Part shown: positions 5,602 through 7,036 of the stretch, piece by piece
Layout: every line of letters begins with the position of its first letter
Numbering within the stretch: the stretch's first letter is position 1
The notes under the pieces: generated by a model
Seen by the model: the letters and a program-made list of their open reading frames with translations, nothing else
Told to the model about the DNA's origin: nothing
The model's database searches: none
Position numbers and translations under genes: made by a program
Origin: an uncultured Collinsella sp.
GTDB lineage: Bacteria; Actinomycetota; Coriobacteriia; Coriobacteriales; Coriobacteriaceae
Assembly (NCBI GenBank): GCA_900550825.1
Contig: URTZ01000104.1
Span: 1-7,036 of the forward strand
DNA: 7,036 nt
Direction of reading: 5' to 3'

Positions 5602-6513
5602 ATGAACAACGGACTGTTTACGTACTTAGCAGCATTGCTATTGTTTGGCTCCAACGGCATCATCGCCGCTGCCATCGCGCTGCCGAGCTCCGATATCGTG
5701 CTGCTACGCACGTTTTTGGGCGCTCTCTCGCTTGTCACTATCCTCGCCATCACCCAACACCATAAGTTGCAGGCGCCATCTCGTCCCCGCGAAGCCGCGG
5801 CCCTCCTCCTCTCGGGAGCTGCGCTGGGCGCCAGCTGGATTTTTCTGTTCCGCGCCTACCAGACGATCGGCGTCGGCGTATCCTCGCTGCTGTACTACTG
5901 CGGCCCCATCATTGTCATGGCGCTCTCCCCGCTCATCTTTGGCGAAAAGCTGACCGGCGGCAAAATCGCCGGCTTTGTCGCCGTTGCTTGCGGTGCTTTT
6001 CTCATTGCAGCGCAAGGTCTAGGCGGCAATATGCCCATTGCGGGCATCGTCTGTGGAATCGCCTCGGCCTTCTGCTATGCATTGATGGTCATCGCCAGCA
6101 AGGGTGCGCCGCACATCGAGGGCCTCGAGAACTCCGCGCTCCAGGTGAGCGCCGCCTTTGTGACCGCACTGGTCCTCACGCTCATCACGCAGGGCGCTCC
6201 CTCGTTCCTGTCCGCCGGCGTCGCCGCCAGTATTGATTGGCACGCCGTCGCTATGCTCGGCGTCGTCAACACCGGCATTGGTTGCCTGCTCTACTTTAGC
6301 GCCGTCGCCAAGCTGCCCGTCCAGACCGTCGCCGTCGTCGGCTACCTCGAGCCGCTTTCGGCCGTCGTGTTCTCGGCCGCCCTTTTGGGTGAAGCCATAA
6401 CACCGGTCCGCCTGCTGGGCGCCGCGCTTATCATCGGCGGCGCGATTTTTTGCGAACTCGCCGGCAAACGCGCAAACGCCAAGGCTGGCATCGCCCAGAC
6501 AGCACGTGCTTAA
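5602..6513 (+). CDS. EamA-domain (DMT superfamily) transporter
   Basis: This 303-residue inner-membrane protein has two EamA repeats (about 6-138 and 147-286) and about 10 hydrophobic helices. Landmarks are ASWIFLFRAYQTIGVGVSSL (77-96) and PLIFGEKLTGGKIAGF (110-125) in the first repeat, and AVAKLPVQTVAVVGYLEPL (234-252) then LLGEAITPVRLLGAALIIGG (261-280) in the second. The family exports or moves amino acids, nucleotides or other small metabolites; the substrate cannot be told here. The ATG at 5602 follows AGAGGGGATGGAAGCGC, which contains purine-rich Shine-Dalgarno options at imperfect spacing. Its divergent LysR-type neighbour and the intervening palindrome indicate regulated, probably inducer-dependent, expression. 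The tail (KRANAKAGIAQTARA) is short and basic. Family call confident; substrate unknown. Confidence 0.9.
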   Translation: MNNGLFTYLAALLLFGSNGIIAAAIALPSSDIVLLRTFLGALSLVTILAITQHHKLQAPSRPREAAALLLSGAALGASWIFLFRAYQTIGVGVSSLLYYCGPIIVMALSPLIFGEKLTGGKIAGFVAVACGAFLIAAQGLGGNMPIAGIVCGIASAFCYALMVIASKGAPHIEGLENSALQVSAAFVTALVLTLITQGAPSFLSAGVAASIDWHAVAMLGVVNTGIGCLLYFSAVAKLPVQTVAVVGYLEPLSAVVFSAALLGEAITPVRLLGAALIIGGAIFCELAGKRANAKAGIAQTARA

Positions 6514-6547
6514 AAGCCCCTGTTTTGAAATGCTACCTACGTACATA

Positions 6548-6571
6548 AATAATCCCCAGCTGGGGATTATT
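6548..6571. terminator. 24-bp perfect palindrome after the EamA gene, possible terminator
   Basis: AATAATCCCCAG/CTGGGGATTATT is a perfect 24-bp palindrome starting 35 nt after the transporter stop. As RNA it could form CCCC-AGCT-GGGG with U-rich flank AUUAUUGUCU, a plausible but weak intrinsic terminator. There is no uninterrupted T-run on either strand, so an operator for a dimeric regulator of the downstream kup gene is an alternative. Confidence 0.45.
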
Positions 6572-6609
6572 GTCTAAAATAACCTGATGTGCCAAACTGC
6601 TCTTGTATG

Positions 6610-6615
6610 TATAAA
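6610..6615 (+). promoter_or_regulatory. Candidate -10 box for kup
   Basis: TATAAA lies 62 nt upstream of the kup GTG in an AT-richer stretch. No clear -35 hexamer is present at standard spacing, so support is modest. Confidence 0.4.
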
Positions 6616-6628
6616 GACGGCATAAAGA

Positions 6629-6649
6629 TTATCTGTCCTAGACAGATAA
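6629..6649 (+). promoter_or_regulatory. Inverted repeat in the kup leader
   Basis: TTATCTGTC-CTA-GACAGATAA has perfect 9-bp arms and a 3-nt centre. It lies downstream of the candidate -10 and ends 9 nt before the ribosome binding site. It could be an operator for a repressor or an RNA hairpin affecting translation. No following T-run is present, so it is not a standard terminator. It does not resemble a riboswitch that I recognise. Confidence 0.55.
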
Positions 6650-6658
6650 CCGGATGTC

Positions 6659-6666
6659 AAAGGGAG
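6659..6666 (+). promoter_or_regulatory. Ribosome binding site of kup, fixing a GTG start
   Basis: AAAGGGAG is followed by TCCAC and then GTG at 6672-6674. The next in-frame ATG (6754) would drop 27 residues, lies inside the first membrane segment and has no comparable site, so GTG is preferred. Confidence 0.75.
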
Positions 6667-6671
6667 TCCAC

Positions 6672-7036
6672 GTGGCACACAACAAACTGGAGGCAAGCCC
6701 CCAAGACCAGCGTGGTCAAGGCGGGCACGGAGCCATCCCCCTCTCCGCTGGCATGCTGCTCGTAACGCTCGGCGTCGTCTATGGCGACATCGGCACGAGC
6801 CCCATGTACACCATGAAATCAATCGTCGCCAACAACGGCGGCATCGGTACCGTCAGCGAAGACATGATCTTGGGAGCGCTTTCGCTTGTCATCTGGACCA
6901 TGACGCTCGTGACCACGGTCAAGTACGTGGTTATCGCCATGAAGGCCGATAACCACAACGAGGGCGGCATCTTCGCCCTGTTTAGCTTGGTGCGCAAAGT
7001 GGCGCCGTGGCTGATCCTTCCCGCCATGATCGGCGG
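6672..7036 (+). CDS. kup: Kup-type potassium uptake transporter (N-terminal part, cut by window edge)
   Basis: The frame is open from GTG 6672 through 121 complete codons to the window end without a stop. The product matches the start of Kup/HAK/KT potassium:proton symporters. After a polar cytoplasmic N-terminus of about 25 residues comes GVVYGDIGTSPMYT, the hallmark of the first membrane segment (about 35-48), then LGALSLVIWTMTLVTTVKYV in the second, then KADNHNEGGIFALFSL, the conserved E-G-G-I loop. The family imports K+ at the cytoplasmic membrane, in E. coli mainly under low-pH or osmotic conditions. The gene is 158 bp downstream of the EamA gene on the same strand, with a palindrome and its own leader between, so it is probably a separate transcription unit. 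Family call confident; the rest of the protein, including most of the transport core, is outside the window. Confidence 0.9.
   Translation, partial: MAHNKLEASPQDQRGQGGHGAIPLSAGMLLVTLGVVYGDIGTSPMYTMKSIVANNGGIGTVSEDMILGALSLVIWTMTLVTTVKYVVIAMKADNHNEGGIFALFSLVRKVAPWLILPAMIG

Overview
The window is a compact, GC-rich stretch of bacterial chromosome with seven protein genes and short intergenic gaps, all under 210 bp. Codon use (mostly G/C third positions), Shine-Dalgarno sites of the AAGGAGG type, GTG starts, an XRE-alanine aminotransferase fusion and an acidic protein with an RGG tail together suggest a high-GC Gram-positive of the Coriobacteriia, most likely Collinsella or a close relative. This assignment is inference from protein resemblance; there is no rRNA or other marker here. 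No tRNA, rRNA, CRISPR array, insertion sequence or phage gene was seen.

Layout, left to right. (1) Minus strand, 1-687: a protein with an acidic N-terminus, a helical winged-helix-like middle and an RGG-repeat tail that runs off the left edge. (2) Minus strand, 840-2252: a DHA2-type MFS drug exporter. (3) Plus strand, 2457-2867: a short peptide deformylase-like protein, divergent from the exporter and ending in a strong stem-loop at 2883-2919 that it shares with the convergent gene on its right. (4) Minus strand, 2943-4463: an XRE helix-turn-helix domain fused to a complete AlaA-type aminotransferase, with an internal Shine-Dalgarno/ATG at the domain junction and an upstream cluster of GTTCAATT half-sites. 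(5) Minus strand, 4626-5483: a LysR-type regulator, divergent from (6) a plus-strand EamA/DMT transporter at 5602-6513; a T-N11-A palindrome sits between them. (7) Plus strand, 6672 to the right edge: the N-terminal part of a Kup potassium transporter, with a 21-nt inverted repeat just ahead of its ribosome binding site.

The genes do not form one pathway. Two regulatory units are readable. The first is the LysR/EamA pair, where the regulator probably controls export of a small metabolite. The second is the XRE-AlaA gene, which looks autoregulated: it carries its own DNA-binding domain, and its promoter region holds a 20-bp palindrome plus further copies of the half-site. That gene is the most interesting object here. 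It joins an apparently intact metabolic enzyme to a DNA-binding domain, and it may also yield the free enzyme from the internal start.
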